A stretch of 54,572 nt of DNA from Marinimicrococcus sp033875255 (GTDB taxonomy: Bacteria > Pseudomonadota > Alphaproteobacteria > Geminicoccales > Geminicoccaceae), in contig JAWZSN010000032.1 in assembly GCA_033875255.1 (NCBI GenBank), forward strand, positions 1-54,572, written 5' to 3'. The translations under genes were made by a program, and so were the position numbers. Position 1 is the first letter of the stretch. Each line of letters starts with the position of its first letter. The notes below the pieces were generated by a model. It was not told where the DNA came from. It saw only the letters and a list, made by a program, of their open reading frames with translations, and ran no database searches. Below are positions 15,917 through 24,023 of the stretch, piece by piece.

Positions 15917-17956
15917 ATGCAGGTTCGCGGCCGCAAGGTCCTGCTTTGTGACTGCGAGGGGACGATGTGCCTGGACGGCAAGGCGCTCGGCCGTGCCCTG
16001 GGCACCGGCGAGGCACCGGTCCACCGCCATCTGTGCCGCACCCAGATCGAGAGCTTTCGCCGCGCTGCTGCCGGCGGCGAGCCGCTTCTCGTGGCCTGCA
16101 CCCAGGAAGCGCCGCTGTTCGCCGAGGCCGCAGGCGAGATCGAGGGGGCCGGCCTGCCGGTCTTCGCCAATATCCGCGAGCAGGCCGGATGGTCGGCCGA
16201 GGGAGAGGCGGCCACGCCCAAGATCGCCGCGCTGCTGGCAGCGGCCGCGGTGCCGGTCGAGCCGCCCATGGCGGTGAGCATGCGCTCCCAGGGCCGCTGC
16301 CTGGTCTACGGCCGCGGCCAGGAGGCGCTGGACGCCGCGACCCAGCTTGCCGGGCGTCTCCCGGTGACGCTGCTGCTGAGCGCGCCCGGCGAGGCGCTGC
16401 CGCCGCGGATCGTCGCCTTCCCGCTCTTTGCCGGCAGGGCGCGCCGTCTGAGCGGCCATCTGGGCGCCTTCCGGCTCGAGGTCGAGGGGCTGGCGGCCAT
16501 GCGGGTATCGTCCCGCTCGACCCTCGAGCCGGAGACGCCGGCCCGCGAGCCTGCTCCTTTGGAGGCCGATCTGGTGCTCGATCTCTCGGGCGGCCCCGCG
16601 CTCGTCGCCGCGGCCGGGCGGCGCGACGGCTATCTGCGGGCGGAGCCCGGCGATCCGGCCGGGATCGCGCGCGCCCTCTTCGCCGCGAGCGATCTGGTGG
16701 GCGAGTTCGAAAAGCCGCGCTACGTCACCTACAAGGCGGATCTTTGCGCCCATTCGCGCTCGCGCCGCACCGGCTGCACGCGCTGCCTCGACAACTGCCC
16801 GACCGGAGCGATCAGCTCCGAGGGCGACATCGTGCGCATCGACCCGTGGATCTGCGCCGGCTGCGGGGCCTGCGCCAGCGTCTGTCCGACCGGCGCCGCG
16901 ACCTATGCCGCGCCGCGACCCGGCCTGCAGCTCGAGCGGCTGCGCGCCCTCCTCGGCACCTATCACTCGGCCGGCGGCGGGCGGGCGGTGCTGCTGGTGC
17001 ACGAGGAGCGGCACGGCGGCGATCTGCTCTCGGCGCTCGCGCGCTTCGGCCGCGGCCTGCCGGCCCGGGTGCTGCCCTTCGCGGTGGCGGAGATCGCCCA
17101 GCTCGGGCTCGACACGCTGGCCGGTGCGCTCGCCTACGGGGCCAGCGAGATCGTGCTGCTCGTGCCTCCCGCCAAGCGGCACGAGACGGGCGGGCTGGAG
17201 GCCGCCGCCGGGCAGCTCGACGCAGTGGCCCGAGGGCTGGGCTTCGAGGGGGCGCGGGTGCGGCTGGTCGAGGAGAGCGATCCCGACGCGCTCGAGGGAA
17301 TGCTCTGGGAGCTTGCGCCGCTGCCACCGGTGCCGCCGGCCCGCTATCTGCCGATGGGCGGCAAGCGCGAGCTGATGCGGCTCGCTCTCGACCATCTGCA
17401 CGAGGTGGCGCCGGCGCCCGCCTCTTCCGTGGCCATGCCCGAGGGGGCGCCGTTCGGTGCGGTCCATGTCGATAGTGACGGCTGCACGCTGTGCCTCGCT
17501 TGCGTCGGCGCCTGCCCGACCGGGGCGCTGCTCGACAATCCCGACCGGCCGATGCTGCGCTTCACCGAGGATGCCTGCGTGCAGTGCGGCCTGTGCCGCA
17601 ACACCTGCCCGGAGAAGGTCATCACGCTGGAGCCGCGGCTGAGCTTCGCGCCGGAGGCCAGGGAACCGCGCCTTCTCAAGGAGGAGGAGCCCTGCGGCTG
17701 CGTCCGCTGCGGCAAGCCGTTCGGCACCCGCAGCTCGGTCGAGCGGATCGTCGCGCGGCTGGCCGATCACCCGATGTTCAGCGAGCCGGGGCAGATCGAG
17801 CGCCTGAGGATGTGCGAGGACTGCCGCGTGGTCGCGCACATGGAGAGCGGCCGCGATCCGTTGCGGCTGGGCGAGCGCCGTATCGTGCGCACCACCGATG
17901 ACTATCTTCGCGAGCGCGAGGCCGTCCAGCCCCCCGCCGGCACCCGCCGCCACTGA
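15917..17956 (+). CDS. Polyferredoxin (multi-4Fe-4S protein) of the formate dehydrogenase cluster
   Basis: 679 residues. An N-terminal region with CDCEGTMCLDG precedes two ferredoxin pairs: CTRCLDNCPTGAI / CAGCGACASVCPTGA near residues 285-330, and CTLCLACVGACPTGALL / CVQCGLCRNTCPEKVI near 523-570. A C-terminal cysteine group follows (CGCVRCGKPFG, CEDC). This architecture is commonly annotated '4Fe-4S ferredoxin' beside DUF3305/DUF3306. It has no signal peptide and so is cytoplasmic, which is odd for a partner of a periplasmic enzyme; a role in cofactor or sulfur delivery, or in electron supply, is possible (inference). A purine-rich site (GGGGAAGG) precedes the ATG at 15917. Confidence 0.88.
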   Translation: MQVRGRKVLLCDCEGTMCLDGKALGRALGTGEAPVHRHLCRTQIESFRRAAAGGEPLLVACTQEAPLFAEAAGEIEGAGLPVFANIREQAGWSAEGEAATPKIAALLAAAAVPVEPPMAVSMRSQGRCLVYGRGQEALDAATQLAGRLPVTLLLSAPGEALPPRIVAFPLFAGRARRLSGHLGAFRLEVEGLAAMRVSSRSTLEPETPAREPAPLEADLVLDLSGGPALVAAAGRRDGYLRAEPGDPAGIARALFAASDLVGEFEKPRYVTYKADLCAHSRSRRTGCTRCLDNCPTGAISSEGDIVRIDPWICAGCGACASVCPTGAATYAAPRPGLQLERLRALLGTYHSAGGGRAVLLVHEERHGGDLLSALARFGRGLPARVLPFAVAEIAQLGLDTLAGALAYGASEIVLLVPPAKRHETGGLEAAAGQLDAVARGLGFEGARVRLVEESDPDALEGMLWELAPLPPVPPARYLPMGGKRELMRLALDHLHEVAPAPASSVAMPEGAPFGAVHVDSDGCTLCLACVGACPTGALLDNPDRPMLRFTEDACVQCGLCRNTCPEKVITLEPRLSFAPEAREPRLLKEEEPCGCVRCGKPFGTRSSVERIVARLADHPMFSEPGQIERLRMCEDCRVVAHMESGRDPLRLGERRIVRTTDDYLREREAVQPPAGTRRH

Positions 17957-17970
17957 GTCTTCCCATCGCC

Positions 17971-18010
17971 CCGAGGCGGCCGATCCGAACGGTCATGCCG
18001 GCCGCCTCGG
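17971..18010 (+). terminator. Hairpin downstream of polyferredoxin gene
   Basis: A perfect 11-bp stem (CCGAGGCGGCC at 17971-17981 with GGCCGCCTCGG at 18000-18010) encloses an 18-base loop, 15 bp after the polyferredoxin stop. The region that follows (18013-18060) is AT-rich. It can act for the plus-strand gene and also for the convergent lipoprotein gene. Confidence 0.6.
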
Positions 18011-18113
18011 AGATCAATCGTTTATCCGCTTCGATCAATAATCAATTGATAACAAAGAGAAACCCTTCGCTTCTGAGAGAGCATCTCAACCCGCCACGCT
18101 GAGCGTCCGGACC

Positions 18114-18272
18114 TCAGCAGCGACCCTTCTTGGCCTGACCCGGCGGGCAGAAAGTGCCGTTGCCTGCGCCCGTCGCGATCGGCTTCACCTCGACCGAGGG
18201 AGGGCGGACAGTGGCGGTACATGCGGCAAGGGCCAGCATGGCGAGCGTGAGGACGAGCGCGCGGCAACCCAT
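18114..18272 (-). CDS. Small lipoprotein, 52 aa
   Basis: An ATG at 18272 with AAGGA 8 bases upstream opens a 52-residue frame. It has a classic lipoprotein signal (MGCRALVLTLAMLALAAC) with cleavage before Cys18. The mature peptide is about 35 residues and contains only two further cysteines (TFCPPGQAKKGRC at its end). The CPPGQAKKG pattern is often seen in small alphaproteobacterial lipoproteins of unknown function. A longer overlapping frame on the same strand has no such features. The protein would be anchored in the outer or inner membrane. Confidence 0.75.
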   Translation of the reverse strand: MGCRALVLTLAMLALAACTATVRPPSVEVKPIATGAGNGTFCPPGQAKKGRC

Positions 18273-18343
18273 GGAACGATCCTTGCCGTGAGGTTGGGGA
18301 ACACAGTGTGGACGGCCATTATTAAGGAATGACGACTAACGCG

Positions 18344-18592
18344 TCAGTTGCATTCCTTGGCGGCCTGTTGCCGCAGGATCATCGCCCGTTCGGCGCCGAT
18401 CGCGCCCGTCTCCCTCTGCCGCTCGATCTCTTCCAGCCGCTGCTCGAGACAGCTCTCCCGGCTGCCCGCGCCGGGCCAGGAGAGACGGGTGCCGGCGTCC
18501 TGCCAGGTCGAGAGGATCAAGGCGGCGCAGGCGATGAACAGGAGGAGGGCCAGCAGGCGGCCGAGCGGGCCGTCCAGGCGGCTCTTGCCCAT
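18344..18592 (-). CDS. Small membrane protein, last gene of the ligase-like operon
   Basis: 82 residues. One membrane helix (LGRLLALLLFIACAALILSTW, about residues 11-31) is followed by a charged, probably helical tail (CLEQRLEEIERQRETGAIG ... AAKECN). The start is 2 bp after the DUF6494 stop, which indicates translational coupling. I do not recognise the family. Confidence 0.7.
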   Translation of the reverse strand: MGKSRLDGPLGRLLALLLFIACAALILSTWQDAGTRLSWPGAGSRESCLEQRLEEIERQRETGAIGAERAMILRQQAAKECN

Positions 18593-18594
18593 GG

Positions 18595-18801
18595 TCAGTC
18601 GAGCTCGATCGCCCCGTCGATGGTGACGTCCAGATCGGCCTCGGGCACGGTCAGCCGCACATTCGCCTTGATGGTCTCGTTGCCCTTGAGCCTGCCCTGG
18701 TCGAGCGCCGCCCGGATCGCCGCCTCAATCTCCCGCTGCGAGGTCACGCCGACCTTCTTGAGGAACTTGCGCAGGCTCATGTTGAGCACGTCCTCGTTCA
18801 T
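18595..18801 (-). CDS. DUF6494 family protein
   Basis: 68 residues. MNEDVLNMSLRKFLKKVGVTSQREIE matches the DUF6494 family as I know it from alphaproteobacterial annotation. The C-terminus (VRLTVPEADLDVTIDGAIELD) looks like a short beta-rich segment. The ATG overlaps the DUF6352 stop (ATGA, 18798-18801). Function unknown; no membrane or export signal. Confidence 0.8.
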   Translation of the reverse strand: MNEDVLNMSLRKFLKKVGVTSQREIEAAIRAALDQGRLKGNETIKANVRLTVPEADLDVTIDGAIELD

Positions 18802-19835
18802 CGTTCAGCTCCCTCGGGGGCCGCTGTCGCCAGCGGCAGGTTGACGAGAAGATTCTGCGGCTTCAGCCGTACCCGGCCGCCGGCATCCATGGCGAGGCCG
18901 GCCCACAGCGGGCCGTCCTCGAATCCCGCCGCCAGGAGCGAGCGGTCGCGCACCTCCAGGCGGAACAAGGCGAGGATCTGGCGCAGCCGCGAGCCGGGCA
19001 GCTCGGATCCGTTCCACAACTCGTTGAGCAGGCGCGTGGCCTCGGCGTCGAGTCCAAGATGCCAGCGCCAGCGCTCGTCCCTGATGGAAGCGACGGGCTG
19101 CACCCGCAGGTCGAGCTGCAGCATATGCCGGGTCCACGCCTCGAGCACCCGGCAAAGCGCGTCGAGGCCCGGGCTGGTCAAGCTCACGTCCAGCACAAGG
19201 TCAAAGTTTTCACTGCGCGCGAAGTATGTTGATCCGGTTTCCTCACGCAAGACATCGAGCTCGATCTGGCGCAAGGCGTGGCCGTTGGCCGTGACCAGCC
19301 TCTCGAGGGCGCTGGCTGTCCCGCCAGCCGCATGGCGGTCGACGGTATCCGCGTCGGCCAGCAGCACGCCACCCTCGACCAGGCTTGCCCGCTGCGGGCG
19401 GTACAGGCACTCGGCGGCACGCAGCCGCAGCCCGTCCGTGCAGCCGTCCAGCAGGCCACGCAGGATGGCCTGCACCAGCCGGTCGAGAAAAAGCGCCGGG
19501 AAGGGCACGGGCCCGCCCGAGAACAGGGCCAGATAGGCGTCTTCCAGCGTTCCGTGCGCCACCAGATGGTCGCGGAAGACGGTGAACAGCTCCCAGTTCT
19601 CCCGAGCGTCGGGATCGCGCAGGCGCAGCAGGGTGACGGGTGTGACCGGCCGGCGCGGCTGGTCCAGCAGGGCCGCATGCAGCGCCCGCTCGGCGGCGCA
19701 GGAGCCTTCCACCGGCTCCAGCTCGGGGCGCCGCAGCCAGGAGCGCAGCCAGGCGTCACTCGGCAGATGCCGGCCGGCACCGTCGCGCCCGAGGAGCTGC
19801 CAGCCGGACTCCAGCCAGAAATCCCCGCTCAACAC
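18798..19835 (-). CDS. DUF6352 family protein
   Basis: About 345 residues starting at GTG 19835 (or TTG 19832, whose TG shares bases with the preceding TGA). The N-terminus DFWLESGWQLLGRDGAGRHLPSDAWLRSWL and the body (LEDAYLALFSGGPVPFPALF, FARSENFDLVLD) fit DUF6352, a family I know only as uncharacterised. It has no signal peptide or membrane helix. The upstream in-frame ATG at 19982 would overlap DUF6505 deeply and was rejected. It lies in the middle of a four- or five-gene overlapping operon, which implies co-translation. Confidence 0.8.
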   Translation of the reverse strand: MLSGDFWLESGWQLLGRDGAGRHLPSDAWLRSWLRRPELEPVEGSCAAERALHAALLDQPRRPVTPVTLLRLRDPDARENWELFTVFRDHLVAHGTLEDAYLALFSGGPVPFPALFLDRLVQAILRGLLDGCTDGLRLRAAECLYRPQRASLVEGGVLLADADTVDRHAAGGTASALERLVTANGHALRQIELDVLREETGSTYFARSENFDLVLDVSLTSPGLDALCRVLEAWTRHMLQLDLRVQPVASIRDERWRWHLGLDAEATRLLNELWNGSELPGSRLRQILALFRLEVRDRSLLAAGFEDGPLWAGLAMDAGGRVRLKPQNLLVNLPLATAAPEGAER

Positions 19836-20323
19836 TCCTCTCCGTCCTGCTCGATTCCTTCCCAGACCTTGTCGTGGCGGAGCCCGCCCGGCACCCGTAC
19901 CACAGCGAAGCTCTCCTTGAGCTGACCCTGGGCGTTGCGCGTGCGGCTGAGCCGCAGCACCGAGTCCGGTGGAAGATCGCACAAGCTCTCGGCAAAGCCT
20001 ATCTCCTCCTCGGCAGCGGACGCCGCGGCCTGAAGGTCAGGCGCGCCGTAGCGCTCGAGGAGATGGCGGGCGAGCCGCTCGACGAGCTGGCGGCGGGTGA
20101 GCGCGTCGATGGTCGCGACCCGCGCGAAGGTCGACCAGCCGAAGCTGCCGAGCCCGAGAAAGCCGCAGCGCCAGGCCTGCAGCAGCTTGCCATCGAGCTG
20201 CTCCTCGTCGGCACCGGCGAAGGCGAAGCCGCCGGGCACGGCCCATTCACCGGCCTCGGCGGCGAGCGGGAAGACGCGCTGGTCGCTGGCATCGAAGCGG
20301 ATGGTGCGTAATAGGCGCGACAT
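19829..20323 (-). CDS. DUF6505 family protein
   Basis: 164 residues. The N-terminus RLLRTIRFDASDQRVFPLAAEAGEWAVPGGFAF and the core CGFLGLGSFGWSTFARVATI correspond to DUF6505 as I recall it; function unknown. The ATG at 20323 shares one base with the TGA of the upstream ligase-like gene (TGATG); a GTG at 20326 is an alternative. The C-terminal stretch (AVVRVPGGLRHDKVWEGIE) is hydrophilic. The protein is cytoplasmic by sequence. Confidence 0.8.
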   Translation of the reverse strand: MSRLLRTIRFDASDQRVFPLAAEAGEWAVPGGFAFAGADEEQLDGKLLQAWRCGFLGLGSFGWSTFARVATIDALTRRQLVERLARHLLERYGAPDLQAAASAAEEEIGFAESLCDLPPDSVLRLSRTRNAQGQLKESFAVVRVPGGLRHDKVWEGIEQDGEEC

Positions 20324-21000
20324 CACACGGCCCCTTCATCGAGCAGGAGGAGGTGCAGGCTATGCTCGCACCCGTCCTGCAGCAGACCGCCCCTCGTGGT
20401 CAGGCGGCCGCGCCCGGCCGGCGTTGCCGCAGCACCGTTGCGGGCGTTCAGCGCCTCCGCGACGGGCGCGAAACCGTCCTCGCCCCAGCGATGCATCCAG
20501 GCGAGAAAATGGCGGCAGACCCCCTCGAGCAGGGAAGCGGCAGGAAGGCCGCCGGCGCCGGCGTCGGCAAGGCAGGTGCGCCAGGGCTCCTGACCAGGCT
20601 CGTTGGCGGCGGGGGCGATGTCGATGACGAGGTCGAGGAGACACCAGGCCGGCACCGCGCCGACAGCTGCCGGCGCCATGCGCAGTCGCAGGCAGCCGAG
20701 CCGGGCGCCGTCGAGGAGAAAGGTCTGGGGAAAGGCGAAGCTCACCGGGACTAGCGGCGGCAGCAGCGCGCCCAGCGCCTCGGCGACCGCCAACGCCATG
20801 ACCGGATGAACCAGCGCGGTCTCGGCGGCGGGCGCCTCCGGCTCGAGCAGCAGCGCCATGTCCAGCCGGTCGCTGCGCTCGTTCCAGAACACGGTGCCGT
20901 CGGCGGCCTCGCCCGCGGCAGCCAGCGCTGATAGCGCGACGTCGCGCCCGTCCTCGACGACCACAAGCTCGTAGGCCGGTGGCAGAAGCGGTCTGGTCAC
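20323..21000 (-). CDS. Lipoate/biotin-protein-ligase-like protein (DUF4444-type)
   Basis: About 225 residues from a GTG at 21000; an ATG at 21030 is also in frame and neither start has a strong ribosome site. The N-terminal half (PPAYELVVVEDG ... GTVFWNERSDRLDMALLLEPE ... VSFAFPQTFLLDGARLGCLRL) has the fold and spacing of the biotin/lipoate A/B ligase family. The usual RRxxGGG lipoyl-AMP loop is not obvious; LFWNERSDRLD stands near that place. The protein may therefore bind or transfer an acyl group in an unusual way, or be inactive. It is first in the operon with DUF6505, DUF6352 and DUF6494. Confidence 0.72.
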   Translation of the reverse strand: MTRPLLPPAYELVVVEDGRDVALSALAAAGEAADGTVFWNERSDRLDMALLLEPEAPAAETALVHPVMALAVAEALGALLPPLVPVSFAFPQTFLLDGARLGCLRLRMAPAAVGAVPAWCLLDLVIDIAPAANEPGQEPWRTCLADAGAGGLPAASLLEGVCRHFLAWMHRWGEDGFAPVAEALNARNGAAATPAGRGRLTTRGGLLQDGCEHSLHLLLLDEGAV

Positions 21001-21120
21001 GTGGATCACCCGGCTGGCCCAAAAAAGCATCGCTACGGGACCGGCACGCCGCTGTCCAGCCGGCTGCTGGCCGGAAAGGAACGCCAAGGCCCGGGGCCAG
21101 CAGGCGCAATCGGGGGACAA

Positions 21121-21174
21121 CACCGCCGCCCGCTGTGGGGCGCCGGCCAGGGCCGGCGGGGTGAGGCGGCGGTG
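21121..21174 (-). terminator. Nested hairpin downstream of peroxiredoxin gene
   Basis: CACCGCCGCC (21121-21130) pairs with GGCGGCGGTG (21165-21174), and an inner palindromic arm CGCCGGCC/GGCCGGCG (21141-21158) sits inside it. It begins 8 bp beyond the peroxiredoxin stop on the minus strand. No T-run follows, so it may be a stabilising or rho-assisted structure rather than a classic terminator. Confidence 0.45.
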
Positions 21175-21182
21175 TCAGCGGG

Positions 21183-21821
21183 TCAGCGGTTGGGCTGGGG
21201 GGTGACCCGCAGATAGGGCTTCAGCTCCTTGTAGCCCTTGGGGAACTTCTCCTTGAGGACCGCGGGATCCTGGATCGAGGGCAGCACGATCACGTCGTCG
21301 CCGTCGGTCCAGTTGACCGGCGTCGCCACACTGTAGTTGTCGGTCAGCTGCAGCGCGTCGAGCGCCCGCAGGATCTCGGCGAAGTTGCGGCCGGTCGGTG
21401 CCGGGTAGGTGATGATCAGCCGCACCTTGTTGTTGGGATCGATGATGAACACCGAGCGGACCGTGAAGCTGTCCGAGGCGTTCGGGTGGATCATGTCGTA
21501 GAGCTGGGAGACCTTGCGGTCGGCATCGGCCAGCAGCGGGAAGTTCAGCGCGTGACCCTGGGTCTCGGCGATGTCGCCGACCCAGGCGCGGTGATCGTCG
21601 AGCGGATCGACCGACAGGCCGATGGCCTTGGTGTCGCGCTTGTCGAACTCGGGCTTCAGGCGCGCCACCTCGCCAAGCTCGGTGGTGCACACCGGTGTGA
21701 AGTCGCGAGGGTGGGAGAACAGGATCGCCCAGCTCTTGCCCTTCCAGGAATGAAAGCTTATCGGACCGTCCGTCGACTCCTGCGTGAAGTCCGGTGCCTC
21801 GTCGCCGATGCGCAGTGCCAT
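21183..21821 (-). CDS. 1-Cys peroxiredoxin (Prx6 type)
   Basis: 212 residues. The peroxidatic motif FSHPRDFTPVCTTELGEVARL carries Cys near residue 45. Length, the Prx6 C-terminal domain (PVNWTDGDDVIVLPSI, KFPKGYKELKPYLRVTPQP) and the absence of a clear resolving cysteine identify the 1-Cys/Prx6 group. It reduces hydrogen and organic peroxides in the cytoplasm. The ATG at 21821 has GGGAGAG 8 bases upstream; the in-frame codon at 21863 is an over-extended start. Confidence 0.93.
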   Translation of the reverse strand: MALRIGDEAPDFTQESTDGPISFHSWKGKSWAILFSHPRDFTPVCTTELGEVARLKPEFDKRDTKAIGLSVDPLDDHRAWVGDIAETQGHALNFPLLADADRKVSQLYDMIHPNASDSFTVRSVFIIDPNNKVRLIITYPAPTGRNFAEILRALDALQLTDNYSVATPVNWTDGDDVIVLPSIQDPAVLKEKFPKGYKELKPYLRVTPQPNR

Positions 21822-22013
21822 TCTTCGCTCTCCCTTTATCCCGTGGTCGACGCGCCGCTCCATGCCGGCGCGGGCACGGGGCGCCGGCGGGCAAGATGCC
21901 TATCGACCGACCCCTTTACAACATGGAAACCCTTGCAGGGGATGCAAGGAGAACTTGGGCCATCTTCCGAGCGTTGCCAGCCCTGCCGCGGCGTAAGCTC
22001 GCTCCAGTGTTGC

Positions 22014-22334
22014 TCAGGCGCGCGCCCCCGCTCCCAGCGCCTCGAGATCCTGCCAGGCGCGACCGGTGGCCATCAGGCAGCCGAACCCGCGAGGTTCGAC
22101 CACGAGCATCGTCCAGGTCTGGAACTCTTCGGAAGCGAACACCTGCAGCAGGCGGCCGTCGGCGGCCAGGGCAGTCGACACCGGCTCCTCCCGGTAATCC
22201 TCGACCAGCTGGCGGCGGAGCTCGCGATAGTCGTGGCATCGGGCATCCGCCATCTGCGTGTTCTGTGTGGCACCGGCGCGCACGCCATAGAGCACGAGGA
22301 GCAGGGCAAAGCCGGTGAGGACAGCCCGGAGCAT
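22014..22334 (-). CDS. Secreted hypothetical protein
   Basis: 106 residues. A signal peptide (MLRAVLTGFALLLVLYGVRAGA) is followed by a small domain with two cysteines (ADARCHDYRELRRQLVEDY ... EPRGFGCLMATGRAWQDLE). The start at 22334 has GGGAGAG 7-8 bases upstream; an upstream in-frame start at 22430 lacks one. The pattern 'C..Y..l...L...Y.E.p......dg.l.evf.s..gtWTmlv..P.G..C....G..W' is common to small exported proteins of Rhodospirillales and Rhizobiales; function unknown. Confidence 0.8.
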   Translation of the reverse strand: MLRAVLTGFALLLVLYGVRAGATQNTQMADARCHDYRELRRQLVEDYREEPVSTALAADGRLLQVFASEEFQTWTMLVVEPRGFGCLMATGRAWQDLEALGAGARA

Positions 22335-22502
22335 GAGTCTCTCCCGCTGGGGCCAGGGTTGGGCGCTGTGCCATCCTGCCGGCCGCGGGTTAACGGACCG
22401 TTGCCGCGCCGCCATTGCTTTCGGCTGCACCGTACCACTGGCCGCAGCCGGGTGCCCTCGCTAAGCTTCGCCGGCCAAAAAGACCATCAGGAGGCGTTCG
22501 AC

Positions 22503-23918
22503 GTGACGGCAACCGATCTGGCGCGGCTTTCGGCCGGCGAGCTACTGCGTCTCTACCGCCGCAAGGCGGCGTCGCCTGTCGAGGCCACCAGGGCGTGTCT
22601 CGAGCGGATCGAACGCTTCAACGACCAGGTCGGCGCCTACTGCCTCGTCGATGGAGAAGGCGCCCTCGAGGCCGCCCGGGCCTCCGAGGCGCGCTGGCTC
22701 GAAGGGCGCCCCCGCGGGCTGATCGACGGCGTGCCGACCTCCATCAAGGATCTCTCGCTGGTCAAAGGCTGGCCCACCCGTCGCGGCAGCCGCACCGGCG
22801 ACGGCGCGGCGCCCGAGACGGTCGACTCGCCGCCGGTGGCGCGGCTCCGCGAGCAGGGCGCGGTCCTGCTCGGCAAGACCACGACGCCGGAATTCGGGTG
22901 GAAGGGTGTGACGGACAATCCCCGCGGCGACGTCGCCCGCAACCCGTGGGACACGTCGAGGACCGCTGGCGGCTCGAGCGGCGGTGCTGCGGTGGCCGCC
23001 GCGCTGGGCATGGGGGCGCTCCATACCGGCTCGGACGGCGGCGGCTCGATCCGCATGCCGGCCGGCTTCACCGGCGTGGTCGGCATCAAGCCGAGCTTCG
23101 GCCGGGTGCCCACCTGGCCGCACAGCCCGTTCGGCACGGTCTCCCATATCGGGCCGATGACGCGCACGGTGGCGGACACGGCGCTGATGCTGACGGTGCT
23201 GGCCGGCAGGGACGCCCGCGACTGGCATGCGCTGCCCGGCGACGGCCGCGACTATCGCGTCGGCCTCGAAGACGGCGTGCGCGGGCTCAGGATCGCGGCC
23301 AGCGCCGATCTCGGCTATGCCGAGGTCGATCCCGAGATCCGCGGCGCTTTCGAGGAGGCGGTCGGCACGCTGGTCGAGCTGGGCGCCATCGTCGAGCGCG
23401 CCGATCCGGGCTTCTCGAGCCCGCGCGACATGTTCTGCCGCCACTGGTTCTCGGCCGCCGCCCATCTCGGCCGCGGGCTTGCTCCCGAGCAGCGCGCCAT
23501 GCTCGATCCGGGGCTTTTGGAGATCATGGAGGAGGGCGAGCGTGTCAGCGCCGCCGACCTTTATGAACTTCAGGCACAGCGGACCGATCTGGGCATGCAG
23601 GCGCAGCTCTTCTTCGAGCGCTACGACCTCCTCGTGACGCCGACCCTGCCGCTCCTCGCCTTCGAGGCAGGCCTCGAGGTGCCTGACCGGCAGAGATACG
23701 CGCGCTGGATCGACTGGTCGCCGTTCAGCTATCCCTTCAACCTCACCCAGCAGCCGGCGGCCTCGGTGCCCTGCGGCTTCTCGAAGGGCGGCTTGCCGAT
23801 CGGCCTTCATGTCGTCGGACCGAGATACGCCGACGGGCTGGTGCTGCAGGCGGCACGGGCGTTCGAGGCCGCACGGCCGCAGCCGATGCCCGAGGCGCCG
23901 CGCCGCCGGGACGGCTGA
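22503..23918 (+). CDS. Amidase (amidase-signature family)
   Basis: 471 residues with the Ser-cisSer-Lys set: Lys in GVPTSIKDLS (about 81) and the Gly/Ser-rich loop RTAGGSSGGAAVAAALGMGALHTGSDGGGSIR (about 155-185). The family hydrolyses amide bonds of small molecules, or acts in GatA; no gatB/gatC is near, so this is a catabolic amidase of unknown substrate. It starts at GTG 22503 with AGGAGG 8 bases upstream. A second amidase at 41886 is only distantly similar. Confidence 0.9.
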   Translation: MTATDLARLSAGELLRLYRRKAASPVEATRACLERIERFNDQVGAYCLVDGEGALEAARASEARWLEGRPRGLIDGVPTSIKDLSLVKGWPTRRGSRTGDGAAPETVDSPPVARLREQGAVLLGKTTTPEFGWKGVTDNPRGDVARNPWDTSRTAGGSSGGAAVAAALGMGALHTGSDGGGSIRMPAGFTGVVGIKPSFGRVPTWPHSPFGTVSHIGPMTRTVADTALMLTVLAGRDARDWHALPGDGRDYRVGLEDGVRGLRIAASADLGYAEVDPEIRGAFEEAVGTLVELGAIVERADPGFSSPRDMFCRHWFSAAAHLGRGLAPEQRAMLDPGLLEIMEEGERVSAADLYELQAQRTDLGMQAQLFFERYDLLVTPTLPLLAFEAGLEVPDRQRYARWIDWSPFSYPFNLTQQPAASVPCGFSKGGLPIGLHVVGPRYADGLVLQAARAFEAARPQPMPEAPRRRDG

Positions 23919-23928
23919 GCTCGGCCCG

Positions 23929-23958
23929 GCCGCCGCCCCGAAGGAAAGGGGCGGCGGC
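23929..23958. terminator. Bidirectional hairpin between amidase and purH
   Basis: A perfect 11-bp stem, GCCGCCGCCCC (23929-23939) and GGGGCGGCGGC (23948-23958), encloses an 8-base loop GAAGGAAA. It starts 10 bp after the amidase stop and lies 65 bp from the purH stop on the other strand, so it can serve both convergent genes. GCTTTA rather than a long T-run follows. Confidence 0.65.
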
Positions 23959-24023
23959 GCGCTTTACCCGCCGTTAACAGATCCTGTGGCAGGCTCCGGC
24001 AAGGAGCATGGAGCCGGAGCGGG

